This document shows, piece after piece, positions 63,921 through 64,000 of a DNA stretch of 64,000 nt. The translations under genes were made by a program, and so were the position numbers. Each line of letters opens with the position of its first letter. Position 1 is the first letter of the stretch. The DNA comes from Sodalis sp. dw_96. Lineage in GTDB: Bacteria; Pseudomonadota; Gammaproteobacteria; Enterobacterales; Enterobacteriaceae. The stretch is from NCBI RefSeq assembly GCF_018449575.1, contig NZ_JAAVUT010000005.1:62001-126000 (forward strand). Direction: 5' to 3'. Below the pieces are notes generated by a model. The model made no database searches. It had not been told where the DNA came from and was given only the letters and a program-made list of their open reading frames with translations.

Positions 63921-64000
63921 CAGAGCTGACAATCTGCCGGGCGTAAGCAGTCTGTCATTTACTTGCAGTACTCGTTTACATACTCTGGAATACTAAGCTC

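Overview
The window is chromosome of a gamma-proteobacterium of the order Enterobacterales. Gene content and order support this: flg/flh/che/mot flagellar genes, flhDC-otsBA, rcsA-dsrB-yodD-yedP, serU-mtfA-asnT, a divergent bcs cellulose locus, and an ERIC element. Decayed gene fragments and expanded tandem repeats would fit a Sodalis/Pectobacteriaceae-like lineage, but the genus cannot be fixed from sequence reading alone.

Layout. (1) 1-23.2 kb is a nearly complete flagellar and chemotaxis cluster: flgF(partial)EDCB on the minus strand, flgA-flgMN on plus, then flhE, flhA, flhB, cheZYBR, two chemoreceptors, cheW, cheA, motB, motA, flhC and flhD on minus. A sigma-28 promoter lies before flgM and another before the receptor block. 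A perfect CRP palindrome and an RcsAB-type box lie upstream of flhD. The cluster carries several repeat expansions: 77-bp repeats that duplicate the 3' end of flhA, 107-bp repeats before cheZ, an 84-bp coding repeat that gives MotB a long Pro/Gly/Asn tail, and a low-complexity insertion in FlhE. (2) 24.3-32.2 kb is a stress and osmolyte block: otsAB (trehalose), rcsA, dsrB, yodD, a yedP-gpgS pair (probably glucosylglycerate) and a MarA-like regulator. (3) 32.3-41.9 kb holds small and accessory genes: an ArcZ-like small RNA candidate, two unreported microproteins, a DUF305 protein, apbE, a KGG-motif protein, a FieF-like metal exporter, a UmuD'-like gene under a LexA box, an AT-rich acetyltransferase gene, serU, mtfA and asnT. 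(4) 41.9-50.7 kb is an accessory zone behind asnT: yefM-yoeB, gene fragments, a LacI regulator with talarate/galactarate dehydratase, a MarR regulator with hydroxyarylate decarboxylase subunits C and D, and an SDR. (5) 50.9-63.8 kb is the cellulose locus, bcsRQABC(-)/bcsEFG(+), with no bcsZ between bcsB and bcsC. Another copy of the 107-bp repeat follows bcsG.

The loci are linked functionally. RcsA is an auxiliary regulator known to repress flhDC with RcsB. Motility and cellulose synthesis are opposing lifestyles. The ArcZ-like RNA candidate has a stretch complementary to the flhD leader. The most unusual items are the LexA-boxed UmuD'-like gene that starts where UmuD is normally cleaved and has lost the Ser/Lys dyad, the second-site ArcZ-like RNA, the dispersed 107-bp repeat, and the repeat-built MotB tail.
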